Shown here piece after piece: positions 55,601 through 63,477 of a DNA stretch of 64,000 nucleotides. Source of the stretch: Pelagimonas sp. Lineage in GTDB: Bacteria; Pseudomonadota; Alphaproteobacteria; Rhodobacterales; Rhodobacteraceae. A model generated the notes under the pieces. That model had not been told where the DNA came from. It worked only from the letters and a program-made list of their open reading frames with translations, and did not search any database. The stretch covers positions 124,001-188,000 of the forward strand of contig JAOASD010000031.1 of the NCBI GenBank assembly GCA_025210265.1. Direction: 5' to 3'. Both the position numbers and the translations under genes were made by a program. Position 1 is the first letter of the stretch. The number at the start of each line of letters is the position of its first letter.

Positions 55601-57179
55601 CGAGGTCAACACGGTGCAGAACGACAACCGTGCGGATCTGGACGACGGCATTGGCCGCCAGCCGGTTGAACTGCTGGACGTGAACGGCACGGTTGTGGCC
55701 ACGACGGTGACGGATGCCACCGGCGCCTACAGCTTTGAGGTGCCTGCGGGCGATTACCGTGTGCATTTCCCGGATGTCGGGGGTGTGGATTACGCCGATC
55801 AGAATGTCGGGGCCGAGGAAACGGATTCTGACGCCAATGCCGACGGTCTGACCGATGTGATCACGCTGGGCGCTGGGCAGACAATCGACAATGTCGATGC
55901 CAGCCTGCAGCCGGAACCCGCACCCAACGGTGTGATTTCGGGCCGTGTCACCCATGACGACGATCTGGACCAGACCGAAGTCAACACGGTGGATGACGAC
56001 AACGCCGCGCCGCTGGATACGGGGCTGTCCGGTCTGACGGTGACTCTGCTGGATACGGATGGCACGGTTGTGGCGTCCACGGTGACGGATGACACCGGGG
56101 CCTATAGCTTTGACGTGCCGGCTGGGGACTACCGCGTGCTGTTCCCGGATGTGGATGGCCAGGACTTTGCCGAACAGGATCAGGGCGACGAAGCCACGGA
56201 TTCCGATGCCAATGCCGATGGCCTGACCGATGTGATTTCGGTTGTGTCGGGGCAGACCGTGTCGGATGTGGATGCCAGCCTGGTCAATGAACCGGCAGAG
56301 TCGGATGCGTCGGTCAAAGGGCGTGTGTTCCGTGACGACAACGACGACAGCCTGGACAGCTACGAAGACGGTGTTGCCGATGTCGAGGTCTCTCTGCATC
56401 AGGCGGATGGCACGCTGGTTGCGACCACCACCACCACGGATGAAGGTGTCTACATCTTTGAAAACCTGGATCCGGGCGATTACTTTGTCTCGTTTGACGG
56501 GGACTCGCTGGAGGGTCGTGTCTTTGCGACGCAGGATGTGGATGGAAATGTGTCGGACGACATTGACAGCGATGTTGATGCTTCCGGGGCCTCTGACATC
56601 TTTAGCCTGGCTGCGGGGCAGCAGATCATTGATCTGGATGCGGGTGTTCAGGATGCCGGAACCGCGGAAATCAGCGGCCGCTATTTTGTCGATGAAAACG
56701 ACAATGCGGTGGATGATGCCGAAGCGGGGCTGGGCGGCATGGAAGTTGTCCTTCTGAACGAAGACGGCTTTGTGTCGCAGGTCACTCAGACCGATGACAC
56801 CGGCGCCTACAGCTTTACCGGTGTGGATGCTGGTCTGTATCGGGTTGCCTTTGAGCAGAGCATCGAAAACGGCCCGTTTGTGGAACAATATGATCCGCAT
56901 GGGGTTGGGGATGAAACCACCGACAGCAACGTCAATTCCGAAGGTGTCTCGGATTATATCCGCGTCGGCATCGGTCAGATCGTGACCGATATGGATGCGG
57001 GTGTCATGCCGGGCGAGGAGATCCAGCTGGAAACCCCCGATGGTGGCGGTATGCCCGATAGCACTGGCATCTATGAAGATCTGATGCGCGATGCAGCCAT
57101 CGAAGAGGCCGCCGCCGACGAACAGGCGCGTGAGGCTCTGGAAAACCTCGAAGAGGACAATCCTGACCTGATGGGCTGA
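52164..57179 (+). CDS. Giant Gly/Ser and SdrD/Cna-B repeat protein with inserted LamG-like domain
   Basis: A 1671-residue acidic protein. Residues 1-172 are almost only Gly and Ser with a few Phe/His. Then come ten beta-sandwich units of the SdrD B/Cna-B kind, starting at about bases 52680, 53053, 53460, 53830, 54234, 54608, 55558, 55933, 56310 and 56670, each with a DDDLDDTEVNT-like acidic loop, GNYSFDVPAGDYRV and a DVDAS/DLDAG end. Unit six is split by a LamG-like domain (about 830-1022). There is no signal peptide, no RTX nonapeptide and no sorting motif; the C-terminus is an acidic helix. It is probably a secreted, calcium-dependent adhesin or matrix protein, by an unknown route. GAGGAG precedes the ATG. 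Confidence 0.85.
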   Translation: MGSGSGSGSGFGSGSGSGSGHGGFRPVPGGHGHGSGSGSGSGSGSGGFGGGSGSGSGSASGSGGFGGGSGSGSGSQGGHGFGSGSGSGSGSGSGFGSGSGSGGYGSGSGSGGGHGSGSGSGSGSGGGHGSGSGSGSGSGGGHGSGSGSGSGSGSASGSGSGSGGGGGGNGNGWITGRYFNDTNGDGFETNASGTAETGISGARVELLDLHNNVVQVAYTNATGDYQFDAPAGQYNIRFQDLPGRDFTTQDAGGNNPIVDLVDSDANAQGIIGPVHLASGQTIANLDAGVVPTPPTTGVVSGRVSVDDDLDNTEVNTDGGGLDAGVQGVRVEIWRSGGGRVETTNTDENGNYSFEVPPGNYVVFVEGVDGFDFADPNVGDETTDSDFFESAPGSWTANVIGEGAAGSHHFTIAAGQTISDLDASLQAEPLPNGVISGRLTLDDDLDDTEVNTVQNDPGAFDAGLAGQTVELLDTSGTVVASSITDATGNYSFDVPAGDYRVHFPDVEGQDYADQNVGDEGADSDANADGLTDVITLASGQTINNVDASLQVEPPQPGSVEGRLFEDVDLSDRDEGEPGFANNAVALQNVETGQLVAWTSTDAQGNYQFQNVTPGEYRVLFRVDDQIDDYTIADANVGDDINDSDAVSIHDHGLNGNGQRVAEVYTEAFTVGDGEHVANIDAGLQALPEPNGVISGRLTLDDDLDDTEVNTVQNDPGAFDAGLAGQTVELLDTSGAVVASTTTDATGTYSFDVPAGDYRVHFPDVEGQEYADQNVGDEGADSDANADGLTDVITLAAGQTIDNVDASLQVEPPLLGAIEGRLFVDADHDGIDDVELIGSDQVENNSGNLHNEGVPGGMTALEFNGGRAPGAELEPNTIGGDVTISVWARFDTLDGHFQRAFDFSNGAATDNILLSQFAGTDDIWFEVYHDNAPNTIIRVNDVIEPDQWANWTVTATASGDYTLYKDGVEIGSATGQPPIEEIERDTNLLGDSPWAWDTTLNGAVAGLVVEDRALSPQEVADLANNPSAGEAGQPGATVALLNADGTPVLDASGQPVTTTTAADGSYRFDDVPEGQYQVQFTAPDGTVFTLQDVGDDDTVDSDVTAEGLSNTVQVIGGQTVSDVDAGIYDAPNGVISGRLTLDDDLDDTEVNTVQNDNRADLDDGIGRQPVELLDVNGTVVATTVTDATGAYSFEVPAGDYRVHFPDVGGVDYADQNVGAEETDSDANADGLTDVITLGAGQTIDNVDASLQPEPAPNGVISGRVTHDDDLDQTEVNTVDDDNAAPLDTGLSGLTVTLLDTDGTVVASTVTDDTGAYSFDVPAGDYRVLFPDVDGQDFAEQDQGDEATDSDANADGLTDVISVVSGQTVSDVDASLVNEPAESDASVKGRVFRDDNDDSLDSYEDGVADVEVSLHQADGTLVATTTTTDEGVYIFENLDPGDYFVSFDGDSLEGRVFATQDVDGNVSDDIDSDVDASGASDIFSLAAGQQIIDLDAGVQDAGTAEISGRYFVDENDNAVDDAEAGLGGMEVVLLNEDGFVSQVTQTDDTGAYSFTGVDAGLYRVAFEQSIENGPFVEQYDPHGVGDETTDSNVNSEGVSDYIRVGIGQIVTDMDAGVMPGEEIQLETPDGGGMPDSTGIYEDLMRDAAIEEAAADEQAREALENLEEDNPDLMG
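53451..53823 (+). repeat. Direct repeat, copy 1 of a duplicated Cna-B unit
   Basis: The block beginning CCCAACGGTGTGATCTCC is repeated almost base for base 774 bases downstream (54225-54597). Only a small number of substitutions are visible, so the duplication is recent or kept by gene conversion. Confidence 0.85.
54225..54597 (+). repeat. Direct repeat, copy 2
   Basis: Second copy of the unit at 53451-53823. Differences cluster at the AGCATCACGG/ACCACCACCG position and near the end. A third, more diverged relative begins at 55549. Confidence 0.85.
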
Positions 57180-57199
57180 TCCCCTGATTGCGTGAACAG

Positions 57200-57236
57200 A
57201 ACCGCCTCCCTTGAAAAAGGGGGGCGGTTGTCTTTT
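57200..57236 (+). terminator. Terminator of the repeat-protein gene
   Basis: AACCGCC (57200-57206) pairs with GGCGGTT (57223-57229), extended by CCC/GGG, followed by GTCTTTT. Confidence 0.8.
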
Positions 57237-57269
57237 GATATATGGTTGTTTTTTGGCACAAAGCCCCGC

Positions 57270-58319
57270 ATGACACAGGGAAGCAGGCCGGGGGATCAGG
57301 CCAGGCGGCTGTTCAAAAGCGGGAAAGGGCGCATGGGCGACATATTCGATGATCCGCTGTTTTATGAAAAAGTGCGCGGGCTGAGCGGGGCCAGCGTCCG
57401 GGATGTGCAGTTTCCGGCCGGCAAAAGCCGCAGCACCATCCGGGTGATCCTCGAGGATGATCGGATTCTGTATGCCACGCGCCGCAAACAAAAGGCACGG
57501 GCGACCCGCGAATTACAGATCCTCTGGGCGCTGGGCCGGGCCAATGTGCCTGCGCCCCAGCTGATCGGCGTCGAGGATAGTTTTTTCCTGCAACAGGATG
57601 TGGGCGGAGAGCGCCTGACCCTGCATCTGCACGAGGTCACAGACAGGGCCGAGCGCCAGGCCCGCGTGCAAGAGGCCGCGGACTCGCTGTTACGGGTCAG
57701 TGCCGCGCTGGATACGGACGATCTGTCGCCGCTCTTTGTTGCGGATCACAAGGCGCGTGTCTCGCGCGCCAAACTGCCGGGATCTGCGGCGCGCTATTTC
57801 GGGCTGACCCCACCGGAGATAAAGATCGACCAGATCCTGGACATTCTGAACCAGCGGCAGGACCGCCCGATCAAAGGGGATGCGCGCGCCGCCAATGCCA
57901 TCCGGCAGCCAGATGGCCGGATCGTGTGGCTGGATTGGGACCGGATTGACCGGGGCAGCGCAGTGGATGACGTGGTCACGCTGCTCTGCGACGAATATGT
58001 CGACCTGCCCTTTGAGGTGCTGGCGCAGATGCTGTCGCAGGCGGCCGCGCGCGACCTGCCGCATCTGTCCCCCTGTGCGCGTGAGGAATACATCGCCACC
58101 TCTGCCGTGCTGCAATGCCTGCACCGGCTGTCTCTGATCTTTAACACCTATGCCGAAATGAAAGGCTGGGGCCGCTATGAAACCTGCCTGAAATACGATC
58201 GGGTTGGGGTGTCCAAACGCTGTGTCCGGCGGCTTTGCGATCGGGGCAGCGGCTGGGCCGCGCGCTCAAGCGTGCTGGCCCCGGTGCAGGAAATTTTCGA
58301 CGCCATCCGCGCGGCGTGA
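57270..58319 (+). CDS. Aminoglycoside-phosphotransferase-fold protein
   Basis: A 349-residue protein of the APH/choline-kinase fold. The N-lobe strand TIRVILEDDRILYATRRKQK is followed by the catalytic loop IKGDARAANAI and the metal-binding WLDWDRID, in the order of HxDxxxxN and DxD in active kinases. The usual His before Gly-Asp is Lys here, a change compatible with activity since Asp and Asn are kept. Substrate unknown; nothing links it to antibiotic resistance. The start is uncertain: the ATG at 57270 has no ribosome site, while 57333 follows GGGAAAGGG closely. The frame is open back to 57192 inside the terminator, which I exclude. Confidence 0.75.
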   Translation: MTQGSRPGDQARRLFKSGKGRMGDIFDDPLFYEKVRGLSGASVRDVQFPAGKSRSTIRVILEDDRILYATRRKQKARATRELQILWALGRANVPAPQLIGVEDSFFLQQDVGGERLTLHLHEVTDRAERQARVQEAADSLLRVSAALDTDDLSPLFVADHKARVSRAKLPGSAARYFGLTPPEIKIDQILDILNQRQDRPIKGDARAANAIRQPDGRIVWLDWDRIDRGSAVDDVVTLLCDEYVDLPFEVLAQMLSQAAARDLPHLSPCAREEYIATSAVLQCLHRLSLIFNTYAEMKGWGRYETCLKYDRVGVSKRCVRRLCDRGSGWAARSSVLAPVQEIFDAIRAA

Positions 58320-58509
58320 CCCGGCGCACTGCGGTTTCAGGCGGGCGGCTTGGCCGGGGCAGGGGCTTTGGACCACGACAGGGCGCAATAACGGCGCACA
58401 ACAGGGCGGATGAGGCGAATCCGCCTTGCACCATAGGGTGTCTGCGCATAGAAGACCGCAAATTGGACTCCGCCGTGCTTCGGCCGGCATGTAAGACATG
58501 AGGAATGGG

Positions 58510-59841
58510 ATGCAGGTCACCGAGACGCTGAACGAAGGTCTGAAGCGCGGCTACGCGATCACCGTGACGGCCGCAGAGCTGGACGCAAAGGTCAATGAAA
58601 AGCTGGTCGAAGCCCAGCCCGAGATCGAGATGAAGGGCTTTCGCAAGGGCAAAGTGCCCATGGCCCTGCTGAAAAAGCAGTTCGGCGAACGCCTGCTGGG
58701 TGAATCGATGCAAGAAGCCATCGACGGTGCCATGAACAAGCATTTCGAAGACAGCGGCGACCGCCCCGCCATGCAGCCCGAGGTCAAAATGACCAATGAG
58801 GACTGGAAAGAAGGCGACGACATCAATGTCGAAATGTCCTACGAAGCCCTGCCCGAAATCCCCGAAGTCGACCTGTCCGGCATCGCGGTAGAGCGTCTGG
58901 TGGCCAAGGCCGACGACGAATCCGTGGACGAGGCGCTGGCCAACCTGGCCGAAACCGCGCAGGATTTCAAAGACCGCCGCAAAGGCACCAAAGCCAAAGA
59001 TGGCGACCAGGTCGTGATCGACTTTGTCGGCAAGGTCGACGGCGAAGCCTTTGAAGGCGGCACCGCCGAAGATTATCCGCTGGTGCTGGGCTCCGGCTCC
59101 TTCATCCCCGGCTTTGAAGACCAGCTGGTTGGCGTGAAGGTCGAGGAAGAAAAGGCCGTTGAGGTCAAGTTCCCCGAGGAATACGGCGCAGAAAACCTGG
59201 CCGGCAAAGACGCGGTGTTCGACGTGACCGTCAAAGCCGTCAAAGAGCCGGTTGCCGCGGAAATCAACGACGAGCTGGCCACCAAATTCGGTGCCGAAGA
59301 TCTCGCCGCGCTGAAAACCCAGATCGGTGAACGCCTTGAGGCGGAATATGTGGGCGCTGCCCGCGCCGTGATGAAGCGCGCCATCCTGGACGAGCTGGAC
59401 GGCCTGGTGTCGTTCGACCTGCCGCCCTCGCTGGTTGATGCCGAGGCCAAGCAGATCGCACACCAGCTGTGGCACGAGGAAAACCCCGAGGTGGAAGGCC
59501 ACGACCACCCCGAGATCGAGCCCACCGAAGAGCACAACAAGCTGGCCGAGCGCCGCGTGCGTCTGGGCCTGCTGCTGGCAGAGATGGGCCAGAAAGCCGA
59601 GGTCGAAGTGACCGACGCCGAAATGACCCAGGCGATCATGAACCAGGCACGTCAGTATCCGGGCCAGGAACGCGCCTTCTTTGACTTTGTGCGCCAGAAC
59701 GCCCAGATGCAGCAGCAGCTGCGCGCGCCGCTGTTCGAAGACAAGGTCATCGACCACATCGCGGATCAGGCCAATGTGACCGACAAAGAGGTCAGCAAGG
59801 ACGATCTGCAGAAAGCCGTTGAGGCGCTGGAAGAAGAATAA
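58510..59841 (+). CDS. tig: Trigger factor
   Basis: Ribosome-bound chaperone and prolyl isomerase, 443 residues. The ribosome-docking signature is [12 protein letters not shown] (about residues 42-53); the FKBP-type domain lies at about 150-245 ([20 protein letters not shown]); the long helical substrate cradle completes it. Its usual downstream neighbours clpP and clpX are not present; a strong terminator ends the unit. GAGGAATGGG precedes the ATG at 58510; a Met at 58498 is possible but less suited. Confidence 0.97.
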   Translation: MQVTETLNEGLKRGYAITVTAAELDAKVNEKLVEAQPEIEMKGFRKGKVPMALLKKQFGERLLGESMQEAIDGAMNKHFEDSGDRPAMQPEVKMTNEDWKEGDDINVEMSYEALPEIPEVDLSGIAVERLVAKADDESVDEALANLAETAQDFKDRRKGTKAKDGDQVVIDFVGKVDGEAFEGGTAEDYPLVLGSGSFIPGFEDQLVGVKVEEEKAVEVKFPEEYGAENLAGKDAVFDVTVKAVKEPVAAEINDELATKFGAEDLAALKTQIGERLEAEYVGAARAVMKRAILDELDGLVSFDLPPSLVDAEAKQIAHQLWHEENPEVEGHDHPEIEPTEEHNKLAERRVRLGLLLAEMGQKAEVEVTDAEMTQAIMNQARQYPGQERAFFDFVRQNAQMQQQLRAPLFEDKVIDHIADQANVTDKEVSKDDLQKAVEALEEE

Positions 59842-59863
59842 TCCGCAGATCTTTTGCGGAACG

Positions 59864-59892
59864 AAAGGGCCCCGTTTCGGGGCCCTTTTTTT
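59864..59892 (+). terminator. Terminator of tig
   Basis: AAAGGGCCCCG (59864-59874) and CGGGGCCCTTT (59878-59888) with a three-base loop and a continuing T-run. Confidence 0.92.
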
Positions 59893-59951
59893 GTGGCCGG
59901 GTCAAAATGTCCGGTCAAAAATGGCGGGCCATTTTTGCGCGCCCGCCTGTG

Positions 59952-60335
59952 TCAGCCGATCACCTGATGACCGCGACCGATCATGCAGTTGATCACCATC
60001 TGGCGGCGCGCATCATTCATGTCGGATTCCGCAGAAGCCGCGCCAATCACGGCTCCAATCGCTGCACCGGCCAGTGCGCCGTCGCGCGCGTCATCCTCGT
60101 TATCCAGCGCCCCGGCCAAAGCGCCCCCTGCGGCCCCGACCACGGCAGCTTCGCCATGGCGGGCGCGCTGCTGTCGGGCCAGCGATTTGCAGCTGGCGAG
60201 ATCGGCGCTGAATTGCGGCGATTGCGCGCCATCGGTGGCATAGGCGCGGTCGATCGGCTTTGTGCAGGCCGCGATCAGGATCAGCGCGCCCAGCAGGCCG
60301 GCTTTGGTCATCATCGGGTCAAATGCGAGTTTCAT
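59952..60335 (-). CDS. Glycine-zipper lipoprotein
   Basis: A 127-residue envelope protein. The N-terminus has a lipoprotein signal with the lipobox in ALILIAACTK, so the mature protein starts at the Cys. The centre contains the repeated small-residue helices GEAAVVGAAGGALAGALDNE and GALAGAAIGAVIGAASAES, the glycine-zipper 2TM pattern of the 17-kDa-antigen/YMGG group. Such proteins sit in the outer membrane and affect envelope stability. I chose the Met at 60335; the frame is open to 60500 without a signal-like start. Convergent with tig. Confidence 0.8.
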   Translation of the reverse strand: MKLAFDPMMTKAGLLGALILIAACTKPIDRAYATDGAQSPQFSADLASCKSLARQQRARHGEAAVVGAAGGALAGALDNEDDARDGALAGAAIGAVIGAASAESDMNDARRQMVINCMIGRGHQVIG

Positions 60336-60480
60336 ATCTTGTCCTTTTGGCAATGTCCCGGCGGCGCCGGGCGTCTGCAAAAGGGTATAGATCATACGAA
60401 ATTCAGGGTGAATTTGCTGAATGCGTATATAATTCATGCATAAAGGCATGTTTTGATGGCCTCTCTGACGTCCAGACAAA

Positions 60481-60513
60481 GAAAAACCGCCGCGACCCAA
60501 AGGCGCGGCGGTT
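60481..60513 (-). terminator. Terminator of rpsF-rpsR-rplI
   Basis: On the minus strand AACCGCCGCG and CGCGGCGGTT (60485-60513) form a ten-pair stem, followed by a T-run opposite 60482-60486. Confidence 0.88.
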
Positions 60514-60539
60514 TCGATTTTACAGCGATCTTGGAAAGA

Positions 60540-61157
60540 TCAGGCGTCGTCGCCCTGGTTCTCAGGGGTTTCGACCAGACCTGCATCATCGTCGTCATCA
60601 GCAGCAGCGCCGATGTCGTCGAACAGTTCCTGGATCTCGAACTCGGCCTGTGCTTCTTCCTCGGCGGCCAGTTCCTGAATGGACTTGCCGGAGGCCTGCA
60701 GCTCGGCTTCTTCTTCCGAGCGGGCCACGTTCAGCTGGATGGTTGCGGCGACTTCGGGGTGCAGAACCACCTGAACGTCGTGCAGACCCAGCTCTTTGAT
60801 CGGGGTGGTGATGACCACCTGTTTCTTGTCGACCGAGAAACCATCGGCGGTGGCTACATCAGCCGCGTCACGCGGGGTGACGGAGCCATACAGCGCACCA
60901 GCGTCGGAAGCCTGACGAATCACGACGAACTGCTGGCCATCCAGCTTTTCGGCCAGGGATTCGGCTTCTTTCTTGGTTTCCAGGTTGCGCGCTTCCAGCT
61001 GGGCTTTCTGCGCTTCGAACTGGGCGATGTTTTCTTTCGACGCGGTCAGAGCCTTGCCCTGCAGCAGCAGGAAGTTGCGGGCATAGCCCGGCTTGACGTC
61101 GACGATTTCGCCCATCTGGCCAAGCTTGGCCACACGTTCCAGAAGAATGACTTGCAT
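60540..61157 (-). CDS. rplI: Ribosomal protein bL9
   Basis: Large-subunit protein that binds 23S rRNA near L1, 205 residues. The N-domain is standard ([20 protein letters not shown], then [13 protein letters not shown]), linked by the long helix to the C-domain ([20 protein letters not shown]). It carries an extra acidic tail of about 55 residues (many Asp/Glu, [10 protein letters not shown]), seen in several Rhodobacteraceae. Last gene of the rpsF-rpsR-rplI operon, 12 bases after rpsR. Confidence 0.97.
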   Translation of the reverse strand: MQVILLERVAKLGQMGEIVDVKPGYARNFLLLQGKALTASKENIAQFEAQKAQLEARNLETKKEAESLAEKLDGQQFVVIRQASDAGALYGSVTPRDAADVATADGFSVDKKQVVITTPIKELGLHDVQVVLHPEVAATIQLNVARSEEEAELQASGKSIQELAAEEEAQAEFEIQELFDDIGAAADDDDDAGLVETPENQGDDA

Positions 61158-61169
61158 GTGCCTCTCTCC

Positions 61170-61397
61170 TTACTTCACGGCGTAGGGCAGCAGGGCGAGG
61201 AAGCGGGCGCGCTTGATAGCACGGGCCAGTTCACGCTGCTTCTTGGCCGAAACGGCGGTGATACGGCTGGGGACGATCTTGCCACGCTCAGAGATGTAGC
61301 GTTGCAGGAGCTTGGTGTCCTTGTAGTCGATCTTAGGTGCATTGTCGCCCGAGAAGGGGCAGACCTTGCGGCGGCGGAAAAACGGTTTTGCAGCCAT
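61170..61397 (-). CDS. rpsR: Ribosomal protein bS18
   Basis: Small-subunit protein of 75 residues that dimerises with bS6 on the platform. The family core [20 protein letters not shown] and [20 protein letters not shown] is intact. It lies 23 bases after rpsF and 12 before rplI. The Phe/Arg-rich start ([14 protein letters not shown]) is typical for alphaproteobacteria and has a Cys seen in zinc-type S18 only as a single residue, so no metal site. Confidence 0.97.
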
Positions 61398-61420
61398 GGG
61401 TTATCTCCTCTTCTTCAGGT

Positions 61421-61777
61421 TCAGTTGCGGCGCTCGCGGCGATCGCCACGTTCTTCGCGCTTCTGCATCTGGATCGAGGGGCCTTCGGCGTGCTCGTCGA
61501 CCTTGATGGTCAGAACGCGCATCACGTCATCATGCAGACGCATCAGGCGCTCCATTTCCTGAACGGCCGTCGACGGTGCGTCGGTGCGCAGGAAGGCATA
61601 GTGGCCCTTGCGGTTCTTGTTGATTTTGTAGGCCATGGTTTTCACGCCCCAGTACTCGGAATTGACGACTTTGCCGCCATTATCCGCGAGAACGGTGCTG
61701 AAATGTTCGACGAGACCTTCGGCCTGCGCGTTGGACAGGTCCTGACGCGAGATAAAGACATGCTCGTAAAGCGGCAT
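61421..61777 (-). CDS. rpsF: Ribosomal protein bS6
   Basis: Small-subunit protein of 118 residues, partner of bS18. It starts MPLYEHVFISRQDLSNAQAE and has the core YWGVKTMAYKINKNRKGHYA and MERLMRLHDDVMRVLTIKVD. The start at 61777 follows TGGAG; the frame is open to 61840. The C-terminal extension (QMQKREERGDRRERRN) is basic. First gene of the operon; its leader holds a hairpin that might be the S6:S18 feedback site. Confidence 0.97.
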   Translation of the reverse strand: MPLYEHVFISRQDLSNAQAEGLVEHFSTVLADNGGKVVNSEYWGVKTMAYKINKNRKGHYAFLRTDAPSTAVQEMERLMRLHDDVMRVLTIKVDEHAEGPSIQMQKREERGDRRERRN

Positions 61778-61812
61778 GTGAGCTCCATTTCTATCAAGGC
61801 GCATTTCAAAGA

Positions 61813-61836
61813 GCCGGCGGTCACTTTCGCTCCGGC
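61813..61836 (-). promoter_or_regulatory. Leader hairpin of the rpsF operon, possible S6:S18 site
   Basis: GCCGG/CCGGC arms (61813-61817 and 61832-61836) around AGCGAAAGTGACCG on the minus strand, about 35 bases before the rpsF start. A conserved S6:S18-binding leader motif is known upstream of rpsF in many bacteria. The assignment here is tentative. Confidence 0.3.
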
Positions 61837-61883
61837 CCACGAGAGACTGCGCGGTTCATTCAAGTCTGCGAAAGCTGCGCCCT

Positions 61884-61911
61884 GTTATACCGCGCAGCGC
61901 CCAAGGGCAAG
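61884..61911 (-). promoter_or_regulatory. Promoter of rpsF-rpsR-rplI
   Basis: Minus strand: TTGCC (near 61910), 15-16 bases, TATAAC (61889-61884), a strong -10. The leader would be about 100 bases. The 308-base gap 61778-62085 contains this promoter, the leader hairpin and the start region of the rightward small gene, nothing else. Confidence 0.55.
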
Positions 61912-62085
61912 GGGGCACAGGCCCCGGCGGCGCGGCAATCTGGCCTTGCAGGGCGCGGTCTTGGCATTTCCCGATTGCCGCCCCAATTGTGCCCCGATCC
62001 GGCGCAACCTTAGCGTTAACCAAGGTTAAGAGAACTTAACCGACCGAGAGAAACTCGGCAAAGACCCAGCGCGCAGGAGGCCGCC

Positions 62086-62349
62086 ATGACCACTCTGACC
62101 ACCGATCTGGAAACCCCTCGTATCAGCGAAGTCCCTGTGGCCACGCTGCTGCTGCATGGTGCGCTGCAATTTATGGGAGTGGCGCTGTGCGTTGCGGCCC
62201 TTGGGATCTGGATCACGACGAGATCCGATGTGATGCCCGCCACGTCGCTGATCAAACTGGGCCTGTCCTGTTTCATGGGTATGGGCGGGCTGTCCTGCCT
62301 GATGATGGCGCGCGGCTTTTGCCGCCCATCGCCGCAGGATCCAACCTGA
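62086..62349 (+). CDS. Small two-helix membrane protein
   Basis: An 87-residue protein with two hydrophobic helices (LLLHGALQFMGVALCVAALG and LIKLGLSCFMGMGGLSCLMM) and a short soluble N-terminus. AGGAGG precedes the ATG at 62086. No family recognised. It stands alone between the ribosomal operon and the YceI gene, with normal chromosomal base composition. Confidence 0.7.
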   Translation: MTTLTTDLETPRISEVPVATLLLHGALQFMGVALCVAALGIWITTRSDVMPATSLIKLGLSCFMGMGGLSCLMMARGFCRPSPQDPT

Positions 62350-62521
62350 ACAGGGCAGGGGCGGCCCTGACAGGCATCCCCGGCCCCAATCGTGCAAATT
62401 TGAACCAGAACAATAAGTTCTGTTCAAATACACACAGAATTTGTGGGCGCGCGCGCTGTTGCGATGCGCGTCCAGGAACGGCATCATTCCCGCATATGTT
62501 TTCTATGCACGGAATGACACG

Positions 62522-63106
62522 ATGAAACAGATGATCCTTGCGGCTGCGTTGGCGGCGACCACGTTCACCGCCCCGGCCATGGTTGCGGCAGACACGACCA
62601 ATTACGCGCTGGATGCCAGCCACAGCCAGATCCTGTTCGGCTACAACCACCTGGGCTATTCGACCACCTGGAACATGTTCTCGGGGTTTGAGGGCACCAT
62701 CGCCTGGGACAAAGACGCCCCTGAAAATTCCTCGGTCAGCGTGGAAATTCCGGTGATGAGCCTGTTCACCGGCTGGGAGGCCCGCTTCAACCACTTTATG
62801 GCGGATGATTTCTTTGGTGCGGCTGAGGGCGACATGATCACCTTCACCTCCACCGGGATCGAAGTGACCGGCGACAATACCGCCAACATCACCGGCGATC
62901 TGACCATCAATGGCATGACCAAATCCGTGGTGCTGGACGCGCGCCTGAACCAGGAAATGGAACACCCGATGGCGAAAAAACCCTGGGCTGGCTTTGATGC
63001 CACCACCACGTTGATGCGCTCGGATTTCGGCCTGGGCAACTTCGCGCCCTTCGTGTCCGACGAACTGGACGTGAAAATCTCGATCGAGGCCATGCAGGCC
63101 GAATAA
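62522..63106 (+). CDS. Periplasmic YceI-family protein
   Basis: A 194-residue lipocalin-like protein with a signal sequence (MKQMILAAALAATTFTAPAM, cut after MVAA). The family blocks YALDASHSQILFGYNHLGYS, FNHFMADDFFGAAEGDMITF and NITGDLTINGMTKSVVLDAR are all present. YceI proteins bind long isoprenoid chains such as quinone precursors in the periplasm. The neighbouring partial gene also ends in a YceI domain, in line with the common cytochrome b561/YceI association. A terminator follows. Confidence 0.93.
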   Translation: MKQMILAAALAATTFTAPAMVAADTTNYALDASHSQILFGYNHLGYSTTWNMFSGFEGTIAWDKDAPENSSVSVEIPVMSLFTGWEARFNHFMADDFFGAAEGDMITFTSTGIEVTGDNTANITGDLTINGMTKSVVLDARLNQEMEHPMAKKPWAGFDATTTLMRSDFGLGNFAPFVSDELDVKISIEAMQAE

Positions 63107-63130
63107 GCCCGCCACCGATCCCAAGACCTG

Positions 63131-63163
63131 AACCGCGCGCCTCACCCGAAGCGCGCGGTTTTT
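63131..63163 (+). terminator. Terminator of the YceI gene
   Basis: AACCGCGCGC (63131-63140) and GCGCGCGGTT (63151-63160) with following TTT, 25 bases after the stop codon. Confidence 0.85.
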
Positions 63164-63238
63164 CTGTTGTCGCAGCAGATGCGGGTTAAAAAATCAAACC
63201 CGCGCCGTCCCTGTCAAATCAGGGCGCAGCTCTGCGCT

Positions 63239-63260
63239 TCTCTGCTTCCAAAATACCCCA
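63239..63260 (-). repeat. Dispersed intergenic repeat, copy 6
   Basis: TCTCTGCTTCCAAAATACCC followed by C, a minus-strand member of the family in the 371-base gap 63107-63477. Confidence 0.45.
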
Positions 63261-63323
63261 GTCACAGCCGCTCACCCAGCACCACAGACAGGCGTGGGCA
63301 CCATTCCCCAGTCTGCTTCCCCC

Positions 63324-63349
63324 TGTCTTCTTCTTGGTACAAATACTCC
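63324..63349 (-). repeat. Dispersed intergenic repeat, copy 7
   Basis: GTCTTCTTCTTGGTACAAAT followed by ACTCC, nearly identical to copy 3 at 15201-15230. Confidence 0.55.
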
Positions 63350-63410
63350 CTGCAACAGATCCGCACTCGCCCGGTCCGATCGGTTGCAAAACAGCGCCAC
63401 AAACAAAAGT

Positions 63411-63458
63411 GCGCGGGCTCGGCAGAGCCCGCGCGCGGATCGTCCCGGCGCAGCCGGG
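63411..63458. repeat. Two hairpins after the partial YceI-domain gene
   Basis: GCGCGGGCTC, GGCA, GAGCCCGCGC (63411-63434), then CCCGGC, GCA, GCCGGG (63444-63458). Same three-base-loop style as 10089 and 15232. They lie downstream of the leftward gene ending at 63478. Confidence 0.65.
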
Positions 63459-63477
63459 GCGAAACAGTCTCAGTAAA

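Noticed and set aside
52011..57491. A continuous 1826-codon minus-strand reading frame covering the repeat-protein gene
   Set aside because: It mirrors the repeat gene exactly. Its sequence is low-complexity and Thr/Ala/Arg-rich where the plus strand codes Gly-Ser. The plus strand has a ribosome site, promoter, terminator and recognisable domains. The open frame is a by-product of codon bias and repetition.
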